A DNA stretch of 64,000 nucleotides from Streptomyces iranensis (GTDB taxonomy: Bacteria > Actinomycetota > Actinomycetes > Streptomycetales > Streptomycetaceae). The position numbers and the translations under genes were made by a program. Under the pieces are notes generated by a model. The model searched no databases, was not told the origin of the DNA, and was given only the letters and a program-made list of their open reading frames with translations. How positions within the stretch are numbered: the first letter of the stretch is position 1; each line of letters starts with the position of its first letter. Below, one piece after another: positions 32,050 through 42,400 of this stretch. The stretch lies in NCBI RefSeq assembly GCF_017874715.1, contig NZ_JAGGLR010000011.1:124001-188000 (forward strand). The letters are read 5' to 3'.

Positions 32050-33405
32050 ATGTCACAGGTTCTTCCTGGTGACGCTCTACCGGTCCACGACCTCATTGGT
32101 ATCGGCTTCGGGCCGTCCAATGTGGCCATGGCGATCGCACTCAGCGAGCACAACGCACGCGTCGGTGGGCGAGAGACGATCAACGCCCAATTCTTCGAGC
32201 AGCAGCCACGCTTCGGCTGGCACCGAGGAATGCTGATCGACGACGCCACCATGCAGGTGTCCTTCCTCAAGGACCTGGTGACGCTGCGGAACCCGGCCAG
32301 TGAGTTCAGCTTCCTCTGCTATCTGAAGAGCAAGGGGCGGCTGATCGACTTCATCAACCACAAGAACCTCTTCCCGCTGCGGGTCGAGTTCCACGACTAC
32401 TTCGAATGGGCCGCGGCCAAGGTCGAGGACATGGTCTCCTACGGCCACGAGGTCGTCGGCATCGTGCCCGTCGTCCGCGATGGAGCCGTGGAGTACTTGG
32501 ACGTGACGGTCCGGTCGGGGGAGGGGCTCGCCGTCCACCGCGCGCGCAACCTCGTCATCGGTACCGGGCTGCGTCCCCTCATGCCCGAGGGCGTGGAACG
32601 CGGCGACCGCGTCTGGCACACCTCTGAACTGCTGGCGAAGGCCGACGAGCTGGAGGGCACCTCGCCCTCTCGGTTCATCGTCGTGGGCGCCGGGCAGAGT
32701 GCCGCCGAGAACGTCGCCTACTTGCACCGCCGTTTCCCCGGGGCCGAGGTGTGCGCGGTCTTCTCCCGCTACGGCTACAGCCCCGCCGACGACAGCGGTT
32801 TCGCCAACCGGATCTTCGACCCCGGGGCGGTCGACGACTACTTCGCCGCGCCCGAGAACGTGAAGCGCCGGCTGATGGACTACCACGGCAACACCAACTA
32901 CTCCGTGGTGGACATCGACCTGATCGACGACCTTTACCGGCAGATGTACCAGGAGAAGGTTCTCGGCGTCGAGCGGCTGCGCTTTCTCAACGTGTCCCGG
33001 CTCGCCGACGTCAAGGAGACGCCGATGCAGGTCCGTGCCACCGTGAAGTCCCTCGTCACCGGCGAGGAGACGCTTCTGGACGCGGACGTCGTGGTCTTCG
33101 CCACCGGCTACAGTCCGGCCGACCCCCTGGGCCTCCTCGGCGAAGTCGCCGACCGCTGCCTCAGGGACGACGAGGGCCGCTTCCGCGTCGAGCGTGACTA
33201 CCGCATCGTGACGGACCCCGGGCTGCGCTGCGGCATCTATCTGCAAGGCGGCACGGAGCACACGCACGGCATCACATCCTCTCTGCTGTCCAACACCGCG
33301 ATCAGGGTCGGCGAGATCCTGGACTCGCTCCTCGACAGGGGCGTCACATCCGCATTCGGGCAGGCCCGGCCGGCTGCCGACGGCGTCGGCAGCACCGCCC
33401 GGTAG
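32050..33405 (+). CDS. cchB: L-ornithine N5-monooxygenase of coelichelin biosynthesis
   Basis: 451 aa. Flavin N-hydroxylating monooxygenase of the SidA/PvdA/IucD group: FAD motif GIGFGPSNVAMAIA, then QVSFLKDLVTLRNP, NADPH motif VVGAGQSAAENVAYLHRR and the C-terminal ATGYSP. It hydroxylates the side-chain amine of ornithine, providing the hydroxamate oxygen. First gene of the cchB-to-cchI transcript. A GGGAG lies before the ATG. Confidence 0.95.
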   Translation: MSQVLPGDALPVHDLIGIGFGPSNVAMAIALSEHNARVGGRETINAQFFEQQPRFGWHRGMLIDDATMQVSFLKDLVTLRNPASEFSFLCYLKSKGRLIDFINHKNLFPLRVEFHDYFEWAAAKVEDMVSYGHEVVGIVPVVRDGAVEYLDVTVRSGEGLAVHRARNLVIGTGLRPLMPEGVERGDRVWHTSELLAKADELEGTSPSRFIVVGAGQSAAENVAYLHRRFPGAEVCAVFSRYGYSPADDSGFANRIFDPGAVDDYFAAPENVKRRLMDYHGNTNYSVVDIDLIDDLYRQMYQEKVLGVERLRFLNVSRLADVKETPMQVRATVKSLVTGEETLLDADVVVFATGYSPADPLGLLGEVADRCLRDDEGRFRVERDYRIVTDPGLRCGIYLQGGTEHTHGITSSLLSNTAIRVGEILDSLLDRGVTSAFGQARPAADGVGSTAR

Positions 33406-33422
33406 GGATGACGTACTGAGAC

Positions 33423-34481
33423 ATGGGCACGACTGCGATTGAGCGCCCCTTGGCCAGGGGCACGACAGAGGCCCGACGGCGGCGGGTTGTGGGCATGGGC
33501 ACGCTGGTGGCGCTCCTCGTGATCGCGGGGGCGGTGTCGCTGGCCGTCGGTGCGCGCGCGTTGAGTCCCGGCGAGGTGTGGCACGGGTTGTTCGCGGCGC
33601 CGGACTCCGACCAGCGCCTCACCGAGATCAGGCTCATCGTGCGCACCGTGCGGGTGCCCCGGACGGTGCTCGCGATCGTGGCGGGCATCGCCCTGGGCGT
33701 CGGCGGGGCGTTGATCCAGGGGTACACGCGGAACCCGATCGCCGACACGGGCCTGCTGGGGGTGAACGCCGGTGCCTCGTTCGCCGTGGTGTCGGTGATC
33801 GCCCTGTTCGGGTTCACCGACCCGTTCCAGTACGTCTGGTTCGCCTTCCTGGGGGCGGCGGTCGCCGGTGTGGTGGTGTTCGGGCTGGCGAGCATCGGCC
33901 GGGGGGCCGGCAACCCGTTGACGCTCGTACTGGCCGGACAGGGGATCACGGTGTTCCTGACGGCGATGACCACGGCGGTCGCGCTGTCGGACCAGGCGTC
34001 GCTGAACGCGCTGCGGTTCTGGAACGCGGGCTCCGTGGCCGGTGCCGGATTCGATGTCATCCGGCCGGTGACCCTGTTCATCGCCGTCGGGCTGGTGCTG
34101 GCGCTGACCACGCTGCCCGCCCTCAACCTGCTCAATCTGGGTGACGACGTGGCGCGGGGGCTGGGCGTGAACATCGCGCTGAGCCGGACCGTCGGCATCG
34201 TCGCCATCACCCTGCTGGCGGGCGCGGCGACGGCGGCGTGCGGCCCCATCGCGTTTCTCGGACTGATGGTGGCCCATGTGGCCCGGTATCTGACCGGGCC
34301 GGACTACCGCTGGCTGGTGCCGTACGCGGGTCTGCTCGGGGCCGTCGTCCTCCTGGTCTGCGACATCGTGGGGCGCTTGGTGGTGCGGCCGGGTGAGTTG
34401 GACGCGGGTGTTGTCGTAGCTCTCCTGGGCGCCCCGTTCTTCGCGGCCCTGGTGTGGCTCGGAAAGTTCAAGAACACATGA
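33423..34481 (+). CDS. cchC: Ferric-coelichelin ABC permease (FecCD family)
   Basis: 352 aa, about nine to ten predicted helices. LGVGGALIQGYTRNPIADTGLLGVNAGAS is the FecCD permease signature, and GPIAFLGLMVAHVAR the cytoplasmic coupling region. It forms the membrane channel with CchD for ferric-siderophore import. It starts 17 bp after cchB and overlaps cchD by 4 bp. Confidence 0.93.
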   Translation: MGTTAIERPLARGTTEARRRRVVGMGTLVALLVIAGAVSLAVGARALSPGEVWHGLFAAPDSDQRLTEIRLIVRTVRVPRTVLAIVAGIALGVGGALIQGYTRNPIADTGLLGVNAGASFAVVSVIALFGFTDPFQYVWFAFLGAAVAGVVVFGLASIGRGAGNPLTLVLAGQGITVFLTAMTTAVALSDQASLNALRFWNAGSVAGAGFDVIRPVTLFIAVGLVLALTTLPALNLLNLGDDVARGLGVNIALSRTVGIVAITLLAGAATAACGPIAFLGLMVAHVARYLTGPDYRWLVPYAGLLGAVVLLVCDIVGRLVVRPGELDAGVVVALLGAPFFAALVWLGKFKNT

Positions 34482-35539
34482 GCGGGACGGATGTGAAGCG
34501 ATCGGTGGCACCGGGCGTACGGCTCGGCCAGGTGTCGTTCGTGTGGCGGCCCTGGCTGGTGAGCGTCACGCTGCTGTTGGCCGCGGCCACCTTCCTGGTG
34601 TTCTGCCTGTCCATCGGCGTCGGGGACTTCCCCATCGGCCTGTCCCGGGTGATCGCCACGATCCTCGGCGGGGGCGAGCGGGTCGACGAGTTCGTGATCA
34701 TGGACTTGCGGATGCCGCGTGCCCTGGCCGGGCTCATCGTGGGGGTCGCGCTGGGGGTGTCCGGGGCACTGACTCAGTCCATCGCCCGCAATCCGCTGGC
34801 CAGCCCGGACATTCTGGGAGTCACCGGGGGCGCCGGCGCGGTCGCGGTGTTCCTGGTGACGGTGTCGGGCGGGACCGCCGCGGCGGTCGTCAGCGCCGTG
34901 GGCCTGTCCGCGGCGGCGCTCGCGGGCGGTCTAGGAACCGGACTGCTGGTGTACTTCCTGGCGTGGCGGCGCGGTATCGACGGCTTCCGGCTCATCCTCA
35001 TCGGCATCTCGGTGAGCGCCGTGATGGAGGCGATCACCACATGGCTGCTGGCCACGGCCGACATCAAGGACGTGGCCCGAGCCCAGGCGTGGCTGGTCGG
35101 CTCGCTGGAGGGCCGCTCGTGGGGCGAGGTCCGGGTGGCGCTGTGGTGCACGCTCGTCCTCCTGGTCGTCGTGTCCTGTGTCGCGTTCCAGTTCAAGCCG
35201 ATGCACTTGGGCGACGAGGTCGCCGCCGGCCTGGGCGTCCGGTACTCGATGGTGCGGGCGGTCCTGTTGTTGTGCGCGGTCCTGCTGGCCGCTGTGGCGG
35301 TGAGCGCCGCGGGCCCGGTCCCGTTCGTCGCGCTGGTGGCGCCGCAGGTGGCGATGCGTCTGGCGAGGTGCCCGACGCCGCCGTTGGTGGCCTCCGGCAT
35401 GGTGGGAGCGTCGCTGCTGATCGGTTCGGACCTGGTCGCGCGCACGGCGCTGCCGATCACCCTCCCGGTCGGCGTGGTCACCGCCGCGATCGGCGGCCCC
35501 TTCCTCGTCTGTCTGCTGGTGCGGGCGAACCTCAGATAG
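34478..35539 (+). CDS. cchD: Ferric-coelichelin ABC permease, second subunit
   Basis: 353 aa from the ATG overlapping the cchC stop. FecCD family: GVSGALTQSIARNPLASPDILGVTGG and AAGPVPFVALVAPQVAMRL match the paired permease pattern. Dimerises with CchC. Forty-one bases separate it from cchE. Confidence 0.93.
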   Translation: MSGTDVKRSVAPGVRLGQVSFVWRPWLVSVTLLLAAATFLVFCLSIGVGDFPIGLSRVIATILGGGERVDEFVIMDLRMPRALAGLIVGVALGVSGALTQSIARNPLASPDILGVTGGAGAVAVFLVTVSGGTAAAVVSAVGLSAAALAGGLGTGLLVYFLAWRRGIDGFRLILIGISVSAVMEAITTWLLATADIKDVARAQAWLVGSLEGRSWGEVRVALWCTLVLLVVVSCVAFQFKPMHLGDEVAAGLGVRYSMVRAVLLLCAVLLAAVAVSAAGPVPFVALVAPQVAMRLARCPTPPLVASGMVGASLLIGSDLVARTALPITLPVGVVTAAIGGPFLVCLLVRANLR

Positions 35540-35580
35540 ATGGCAATGACGTCAGGCAACACCTTGATACAGGGGGGCTT

Positions 35581-36456
35581 GTGAGCGCCGAGCACATCAC
35601 CGACATCGAGTCCGCGGCCCAGGGCGATACGCGGCTCGCGGCCAGAGGCGTCACGGTCGGGTACGGCGGCCGGACCGTCATCGAAAACCTGGACGTGACG
35701 ATCCCGCCCGGCGTGATCACCACGATCATCGGTCCCAATGGCTGTGGCAAGTCCACCCTGTTGCGCACCCTGACACGGCTGCTCAAACCGGCCGAGGGGG
35801 CCGTCGTACTGGACGGGGAGGACATCGCGGGGCTCAGGACCAGGGACGTGGCGAAGAAGTTGGGCCTGCTGCCGCAGGCGCCGGTCGCGCCGGAGGGGCT
35901 GACGGTGGCCGACCTGGTCGCGAAGGGGCGTCATCCGCATCAGAGCTGGCTGCGGCAGTGGTCGTCGGACGACGCCGGTGTCGTGGAGCGCGCGCTGGCC
36001 ATGACCGGAGTGTCGGATCTGGCCGACCGCCCGGTCGACTCGCTGTCCGGCGGGCAGCGCCAGCGGGTCTGGATCTCGATGACCCTGGCCCAGGGCACCG
36101 ATCTGCTGCTCCTCGACGAGCCGACCACCTACCTGGACCTGGCGCACGCGATCGACGTGCTCGACCTGGTGGACGACCTGCACGAGTCGGGCCGCACGGT
36201 GGTCATGGTGCTGCACGACCTCAATCTGGCCACGCGGTACAGCGACAACCTCATCGTGATGCGGGCGGGTTCGATCCTGGCGCAGGGGCACCCGCGCGAC
36301 GTGATCACCGCCGAGTTGCTGGACGAGGCATTCGGGCTGCGTGCCACGGTCATTGACGACCCGGTGGGTGATCGGCCGCTCATCGTGCCGATCGGCCGTA
36401 CCCATGTCCGGCCCGGCCAGGTTCCGGTAAGGACTTCACAAGTAAGGCTAGGCTAG
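35581..36456 (+). CDS. cchE: Ferric-siderophore import ATPase
   Basis: 291 aa, GTG start after AGGGGGG. Walker A GPNGCGKST, Q-loop, signature SGGQRQR, Walker B LLLLDEPTTYLDL and H-loop VLHDL are all intact: a FepC-type ATPase. It powers CchC/CchD import. Its stop codon overlaps the iron box of cchF. Confidence 0.95.
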   Translation: MSAEHITDIESAAQGDTRLAARGVTVGYGGRTVIENLDVTIPPGVITTIIGPNGCGKSTLLRTLTRLLKPAEGAVVLDGEDIAGLRTRDVAKKLGLLPQAPVAPEGLTVADLVAKGRHPHQSWLRQWSSDDAGVVERALAMTGVSDLADRPVDSLSGGQRQRVWISMTLAQGTDLLLLDEPTTYLDLAHAIDVLDLVDDLHESGRTVVMVLHDLNLATRYSDNLIVMRAGSILAQGHPRDVITAELLDEAFGLRATVIDDPVGDRPLIVPIGRTHVRPGQVPVRTSQVRLG

Positions 36457-36461
36457 CCTCA
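36443..36461. promoter_or_regulatory. Iron-box-like site before cchF
   Basis: TAAGGCTAGGCTAGCCTCA matches 14 of 19 positions of the iron-box consensus and overlaps the cchE stop. It is 72 bp upstream of cchF, allowing separate iron control of the binding-protein gene. Confidence 0.7.
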
Positions 36462-36532
36462 CTTCCACGGGATAAGGTTTGCCTGCCCTTGGTCAGGGGT
36501 GTAACGGACGGCGCGATAGCAAGGGATTCCGG

Positions 36533-37588
36533 ATGCTTCTCCATCGAACGACGCGTATGGCGCCATGGCGGCGGTTGGCGGCGGCGCTGTCCGCGGCGGC
36601 CCTCGGCGTCGGCCTCCTCGCGGGATGTGGTTCCGACTCGGCGGACGAAGCGAGTGACGACGCCCCCGCCGCCGCCTCCGGCACATTCCCGGTCACCGTG
36701 GAGCACGCGTTCGGATCCACGAAGATCACCAAGGCTCCCCAGCGGGTCGTCTCCGTCGGTTACACGGACGACCAGGCCATGCTGGCGCTCGGTGTCAGAC
36801 CGGTCGGCATGGTCGACCAGTACCCGAACCCGGCGGGCAAGAAGCCGGACATCAACACCCAGTGGCCCTGGGTGAAGGACAAGTGGGGCGACACCCGGCC
36901 CGAGGTCGTCATGAAGAACGGCGACTCCGGCCCCAACTACGAGAAGATCGCGGCCCTGCGGCCGGACCTGATCGTCGCGGTCTACTCCGAGATCGACAAG
37001 GCCGCCTACGACAAGCTCTCCCAGATCGCCCCGACCGTCGGCCGTACCAAGGGCGAGAAGGAGCCGTTCAGCGCCCCCTGGCAGGACAACGCCGGGCAGA
37101 TCGCCAAGGCGCTGGGCAAGGAGGACGAGGGCAGCAGGCTGGTGAAGGGGATCCAGGACAAGCTCGACACGGCCAAGAAGGCGCATCCGGAGTTCGCGGA
37201 CCAGACCGCCGTCGCGTTGTCCTGGTACAAGAACTCGGTGGCGCCGTTCACCTCCACCGATGTGCGCGGACGGCTGCTGACGGGCATTGGCTTCACCTAC
37301 CAGACCAAGATCGACAAGGCCGCGGACGGGAAGTTCTTCACCGTCCTTTCCCCCGAGCGCGTCGACCTGGTCGACGTCGACCGCGTCTTCGTCATCAACG
37401 ACAAGACGGACCAGCGGGCGCTGAAGAAATTCCAGTTGTTCACCAACCTGGACGCCGTGAAGAAGGGCAAGGTGTCGTATCTGCTGGACAGCGAGGGCCC
37501 GGCCGTCGGCGCGGCCATCTCCCAGGGCACCCTGCTGTCCCTGCCGTACGCGATCGACGAACTCGTCAAGTCGGCCGGCCGGGGGTGA
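36533..37588 (+). CDS. cchF: Ferric-coelichelin-binding lipoprotein
   Basis: 351 aa from ATG 36533 (ATG 36557 possible). N-terminal basic region, hydrophobic helix and lipobox LLAGC place it as a membrane-anchored lipoprotein. The mature part is a class III periplasmic-binding protein (PF01497): RVVSVGYTDDQAMLALGVRPVGM and the long linking helix. It captures the ferric siderophore outside the cell and hands it to CchC/CchD. The stop overlaps the cchG GTG. Confidence 0.93.
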   Translation: MLLHRTTRMAPWRRLAAALSAAALGVGLLAGCGSDSADEASDDAPAAASGTFPVTVEHAFGSTKITKAPQRVVSVGYTDDQAMLALGVRPVGMVDQYPNPAGKKPDINTQWPWVKDKWGDTRPEVVMKNGDSGPNYEKIAALRPDLIVAVYSEIDKAAYDKLSQIAPTVGRTKGEKEPFSAPWQDNAGQIAKALGKEDEGSRLVKGIQDKLDTAKKAHPEFADQTAVALSWYKNSVAPFTSTDVRGRLLTGIGFTYQTKIDKAADGKFFTVLSPERVDLVDVDRVFVINDKTDQRALKKFQLFTNLDAVKKGKVSYLLDSEGPAVGAAISQGTLLSLPYAIDELVKSAGRG

Positions 37589-39372
37589 GCACCACTGACG
37601 TGCGTGTCACCCCGGCGACCCTGCGTACGGCGACCGGACGCGTGGCCACCCGATGGGTCACGGCGCACTGCCGCGAGATGCCCTGGCTGACGGCCGCCAC
37701 CGTGCTCACCACGGTGGCCGGGGCGGCGCTCCAGGTGCTCCCGGTGCTGCTGCTCGGCCGGGTGGTCGACGGGGTGGTCGAGGGTGAACCGCGCTCGGCC
37801 CTGGTCACGATCGGGGTGCTGATGGGGGCCGCCGCGCTGCTCGGCGCGGCGGCCGCCGCGGCGTCGACCTATCTCATCGGGCGGCTCGGCGCGGATCTGC
37901 TCGCGGGACTGCGGGAAGGCGCCGTCCGTGCGGTGCTGGGGATGCCGAGCGCCCGGATCGAGCAGGTCGGCCGGGGAGACGTGCTGTCCAGGGTCGGTGA
38001 CGACGTGGCCGTGCTGTCCAAGGGCATCCGCACCGCCGTCCCCACCGTGTTCTCGGCGGGGGTGCTGGTCCTCATCGCAACGGTCGGCATGTTCGGACTG
38101 GACTGGCGGCTCGGCCTCGCGGGCGCCGGCGCGCTGCCCGCGTACGCGCTGGCCCTGCGCTGGTACCTGCCCCGGTCCGCCCCGCTCTACCAGAAGCAGC
38201 GGGCGGCCCAGGCAGACCGCGCACAGGCGTTGATCAGTGGCCTGAACGGGATCGACACGGTCCGGGCGTACCGCCTCGAGGGCGCCTTCCGCGAGCAGGT
38301 CACCAGCGAGTCGTGGCGAGTGCGCAATTTCGGTATCGAGGTGTTCCGGTTCTTCGGCCGGTTCGTCGGCAGGGAGAACCGCGCCGAGTTCATCGGTCTT
38401 GTCCTGATCATCGTGGTGGGGTACGCCCTGCTGGAGACCGATGCCGCAAGCCTGGGCGAGGTGTCGTCGGCCCCGCTGATGTTCCATCGGCTGTTCACCC
38501 CGCTGGGCTCCATCATGTTCACCTTCGACGAGGCACAGAAGTCGGGGGCGAGCCTGACCCGGCTGGTCGGCGTGGTCGGGGAGGCCGCGGAGGACCGGCT
38601 GGTGGGCGACGCGGCCGTCGCACCGGTGGACGCCGTGCCGTACCCGGTGACGGTGAAGGGGCTGACGTTCCGCTATCCCGACGCCGAGGATCCGGTCCTC
38701 CGGGACGTCAGCCTGACGATCCCGGCGGGCGGCTCGCTCGCGCTGGTGGGGGCGACGGGCGCGGGCAAGACGACCCTCGCCGCGCTGATCGCGGGCATCG
38801 GAACCCCGCAGGCCGGGTCGGTGCACATCGGGCCGACCGACCTCGCCGGTCTGGACGAGGCCGGGGCGCGGGCCATGGTGAGCATCCTGACGCAGGACAC
38901 GCATGTGTTCTCCGGTCCGCTCGCCGACGACCTGCGGCTGGCCGCGCCGGAGGCGACCGACGCCGAGCTGATGGACGCGTTGCGCACGGTCGGCGCCGAT
39001 GGATGGGCCGACGCGCTGCCCGACGGGCTGAACACCCTGGTCGGCGAGGGCGGAGAGCGGCTGGACGTCACCAAGGTCGCCCAGATCGCCTTGGCCCGGC
39101 TGGTGCTGGCCCGGTCGCCGGTGGTGGTGCTCGACGAGTCGACCGCGGAGGCGGGCAGCGAGGGCGCCGCCGAGCTGGAGCGGGCCGTGCTGGCCGCGTG
39201 CTCGGGCCGGACCACGTTGTTCGTGGCGCACCGGCTGACCCAGGCGATGGCGGCGGACCGGATCGCCGTGCTGGACACGGGACGCGTGGTGGAGCAGGGA
39301 ACCCACGAGGAGCTGGTGGCCCTGGGCGGCCGGTATGCGCGCCTGTGGCGGGCCTGGCGAGAAGGCAGTTAG
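37585..39372 (+). CDS. cchG: ABC exporter half-transporter with degenerate signature motif
   Basis: 595 aa from the GTG overlapping cchF. Six-helix ABC exporter domain (about 25-330) followed by a nucleotide-binding domain. Walker A GATGAGKTT, Q-loop ILTQDTH, Walker B VVVLDES with the catalytic Glu, and H-loop FVAHRL are intact. The ABC signature, normally LSGGQ, reads LDVTKVAQIALAR, so it is lost. It probably pairs with CchI, which has the opposite pattern. Likely exports apo-coelichelin. Confidence 0.9.
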   Translation: MSTTDVRVTPATLRTATGRVATRWVTAHCREMPWLTAATVLTTVAGAALQVLPVLLLGRVVDGVVEGEPRSALVTIGVLMGAAALLGAAAAAASTYLIGRLGADLLAGLREGAVRAVLGMPSARIEQVGRGDVLSRVGDDVAVLSKGIRTAVPTVFSAGVLVLIATVGMFGLDWRLGLAGAGALPAYALALRWYLPRSAPLYQKQRAAQADRAQALISGLNGIDTVRAYRLEGAFREQVTSESWRVRNFGIEVFRFFGRFVGRENRAEFIGLVLIIVVGYALLETDAASLGEVSSAPLMFHRLFTPLGSIMFTFDEAQKSGASLTRLVGVVGEAAEDRLVGDAAVAPVDAVPYPVTVKGLTFRYPDAEDPVLRDVSLTIPAGGSLALVGATGAGKTTLAALIAGIGTPQAGSVHIGPTDLAGLDEAGARAMVSILTQDTHVFSGPLADDLRLAAPEATDAELMDALRTVGADGWADALPDGLNTLVGEGGERLDVTKVAQIALARLVLARSPVVVLDESTAEAGSEGAAELERAVLAACSGRTTLFVAHRLTQAMAADRIAVLDTGRVVEQGTHEELVALGGRYARLWRAWREGS

Positions 39373-39426
39373 CCACCCCTGATTCAGAAGAGCTTTTCAT
39401 GACGCGGAAGGGATGCTGAGTCATCG

Positions 39427-42400
39427 ATGGTGGAACCGAGCGCTCGTCGCGTACTGCTTTCTCCCACACATGTCGCCGACGTACGCCGGCGGATCGGTGA
39501 CTTCTCGGACCGGACCATCGCCGAGGCGTGCGCCATCGCGCTGTCGTACTGGGCAACGGGCCGGAGCCCCCACGACATCGACCTCACCCCCGGCACGCTG
39601 TTCGCCGACATCCTCGGATGGGTCGACAACGGCGGTACGGCGCCTGACGGTTGGGAGGTCGGCGCGGACGAGCGGAGCATCGTCCTCCCGGGCGGCGTTG
39701 GGCCGGCCGATGCGCAGCTCGCACTGGACGACCTGGCCGAATTCCCGGACCGGCCCATCGGCACCATCGGCCCGGCCGGCGTGGCGGCGAGGCTCGAGGC
39801 CCTGGCCGGGTGGAACGACACCGAGACCGACCGGGTCCGCCCGACCATCGTGGAGATGTTCCGCGAGCAGGCGCGGACCAGGCCGGACGCCGTCGCCATC
39901 GTCGACGAGCGCCGGTCGCTGACCTACCGTGAGGCGGCCGGGCTGGCCGGCCAGCTGGCCCACCACCTCATCGCACGCGGACTTGGCCCCGAACAGGTCG
40001 TCGGCATCTCGCTGCGCCGCTCCGCCGACATGGTGATCGGGCTGCTCGCCGTACTCCAGGCGGGGTGCGCGTTCGTGCCGCTCGATCCGAAGTGGCCGGC
40101 CGCGCGCCGGGCCGTCGTCATCGAGGACGCCAAGGTCGTGGTGCAGCTCAACGACTCGGGGGAACGCGATCCGGCCGAACCGGAGGCCGTGGCCGTCGAC
40201 CTCGGCGACTGGCGCTTCGGTTCCCACCCCACGGAGGGCACCGCGGTCGCCGTCCCCGGCGACGCCCTGGCATACGTGATCTTCACGTCCGGTTCGACGG
40301 GGCGGCCCAAGGGCGCGATGATCCGGCACGCGGCGATCAGTGAACGCCTGCTGTGGCAGATCAACGAGATCCTGGGCTTCGGCCACGACGACGCATCGCT
40401 GTTCAAGGCGCCGTTGTCCTTCGACATCTCCATCAACGAGATCTTCCTGCCGCTGGTGTCCGGCGCCAGGCTGGTGATCCTGCGGCCCGACGGCGAACGC
40501 GATCCGCACCACCTGCTGAGCGTGATCGCCGAACAGCGCGTCACCTTCACGTATCTGGTGTCGTCCATGCTGGACGTGCTGCTGGAGATCGCGGGCGACT
40601 CCGGGAGGCTGGACAGCCTGCGGCACGTGTGGTGCGGCGGGGAGGTGCTGACCCCGGAGCTGTACGAGAGGTTCCGCACCAAGCTCGACATCCCCATGTA
40701 CCACGGCTACGGCCCGGCCGAGACGACGATCGGCGTCTCGCACGTCATCTACCGGGGGGCGGCGGAACGGCTGTCGACGTCGATCGGCAAGGCCAACCCC
40801 AACACCCAGCTGTATGTGCTGGACGACGAACTGCGCCCGGTCCCGGTCGGGGCCGGCGGCGAACTCTACGTGGGCGGGTTCCTTCTGGGACGCGGATACG
40901 TGGGCGCGCCCGGCCTGACGGCGTCCCGGTTCGTGGCGAACCCCTTCGCCGCGGACGGGTCCCGGCTGTACCGGACCGGTGACCTCGCGCGGTACACCCC
41001 GGACGGATCGCTCGACTTCCTCGGCCGGGCCGACAACCAGATCAAGATCCGCGGTATGCGGCTGGAGATCGAGGACGTCGAGGTCGGTCTCGCGGAGCAC
41101 CCCGGAGTACGGCACACCTGCGTCGTCGCGAAGAAGAACGCGACAGGCGGCACCTACCTGGTGGGGTATGTGATCCCGGCCACCGGCAGCGAGGAGCTGA
41201 GGGCGGCCGAGGTCAAGGCGTGGGCCACCGAACACATGGTGGAGTACATGGTGCCCACCCATGTCGTCGTGATGACGGAGTTCCCGCTCACCGCGAACGG
41301 CAAGCTCGACCGGGGCGCGTTGCCGGAGCCCGCGGTCCCGGCGGGCTCGCTCGTACACCCCACCACCGAGAACGAGCACGCGGTGTGCGCGGCCGTCGCG
41401 GCGGTGCTGCGGCTCGACGAGGTCGGTGTCGACCAGGACTTCTTCCAACTCGGCGGAGACAGCATCCTGGCGATCTCCCTGCTGAGCGCACTGCGCGACG
41501 CGGGGCTCTACGTCACGGCACGGCAGATCTTCACCCACAGCAGCGTGGGGGCACTGGCAGCGGTGGCGAGCCGCGAAGACGTCTCCACCGTGGACCACCG
41601 CGATGTCGCGACCGGTTCCGTCGTGGGATCGCCCATCGTGCAGTGGCTCGGGGACACCACGGACGCGATTCGTGGCTTCGTGCAGTCGGTCGTGCTGAAT
41701 ACCCCGGCGGACCTGACCGCCGACGCGCTCGACGAGATCCTCACCGCCCTGATCCAGCGGCACGACATGCTGCGCGCCAAGCTGGTGCGCGGCGAACGCT
41801 GGAGCTTCGACATCCCGGAGGCGGACCAGGCCGCTCCGGGATGGCAGGAGAGCGACCGGCCGCTCGACGAGTGTGTGGCGCTCGCCACCGAAGGGCTGGA
41901 CCCGGCGGGCGGCGTGATGCTGCGTGCGGTCTGGCGCCGCCGGGCGCGGCAGCTGGTCCTGATCGCCCATCACGTGGTGATCGACGGAGTGTCCTGGCGG
42001 ATCCTGATGGACGACCTGGCCACCGCATGGCGGCAGCTCACCTCGGGTGCGCCGATCGAGCTGCCCCCGGTGGGCACGTCGTTCAGGCGCTGGACGCAGT
42101 TGCTGGAGCGCGCGGCGTTCGACGCGGACAGCTCCTCCTACTGGCGTCCCCTGCCGGGAGAGGACCGACTGCTGGGCAGGCGCGCGCTCTCCACGGCCGA
42201 CACGGTGGCGGCGGAGCGGCTCCAGGCCATCTCGGTCGGCCCCGGGGTCACGGCCGCGCTGCTGGGCGAGATACCCGCGAAGTTCCACGCGGGTGTCAAC
42301 GACGTACTGCTGACCGGACTCGCCGTCGCCCTCGCCCGGTGGCGCCGCGACCTGGGGCAGGAGCAGACCTTCGCCCACATCGAACTGGAGGGCCACGGCC

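Noticed and set aside
39427..39800. Extra condensation starter domain at the CchH N-terminus
   Set aside because: The first ~120 residues lack HHxxxDG and are too short for a condensation domain.
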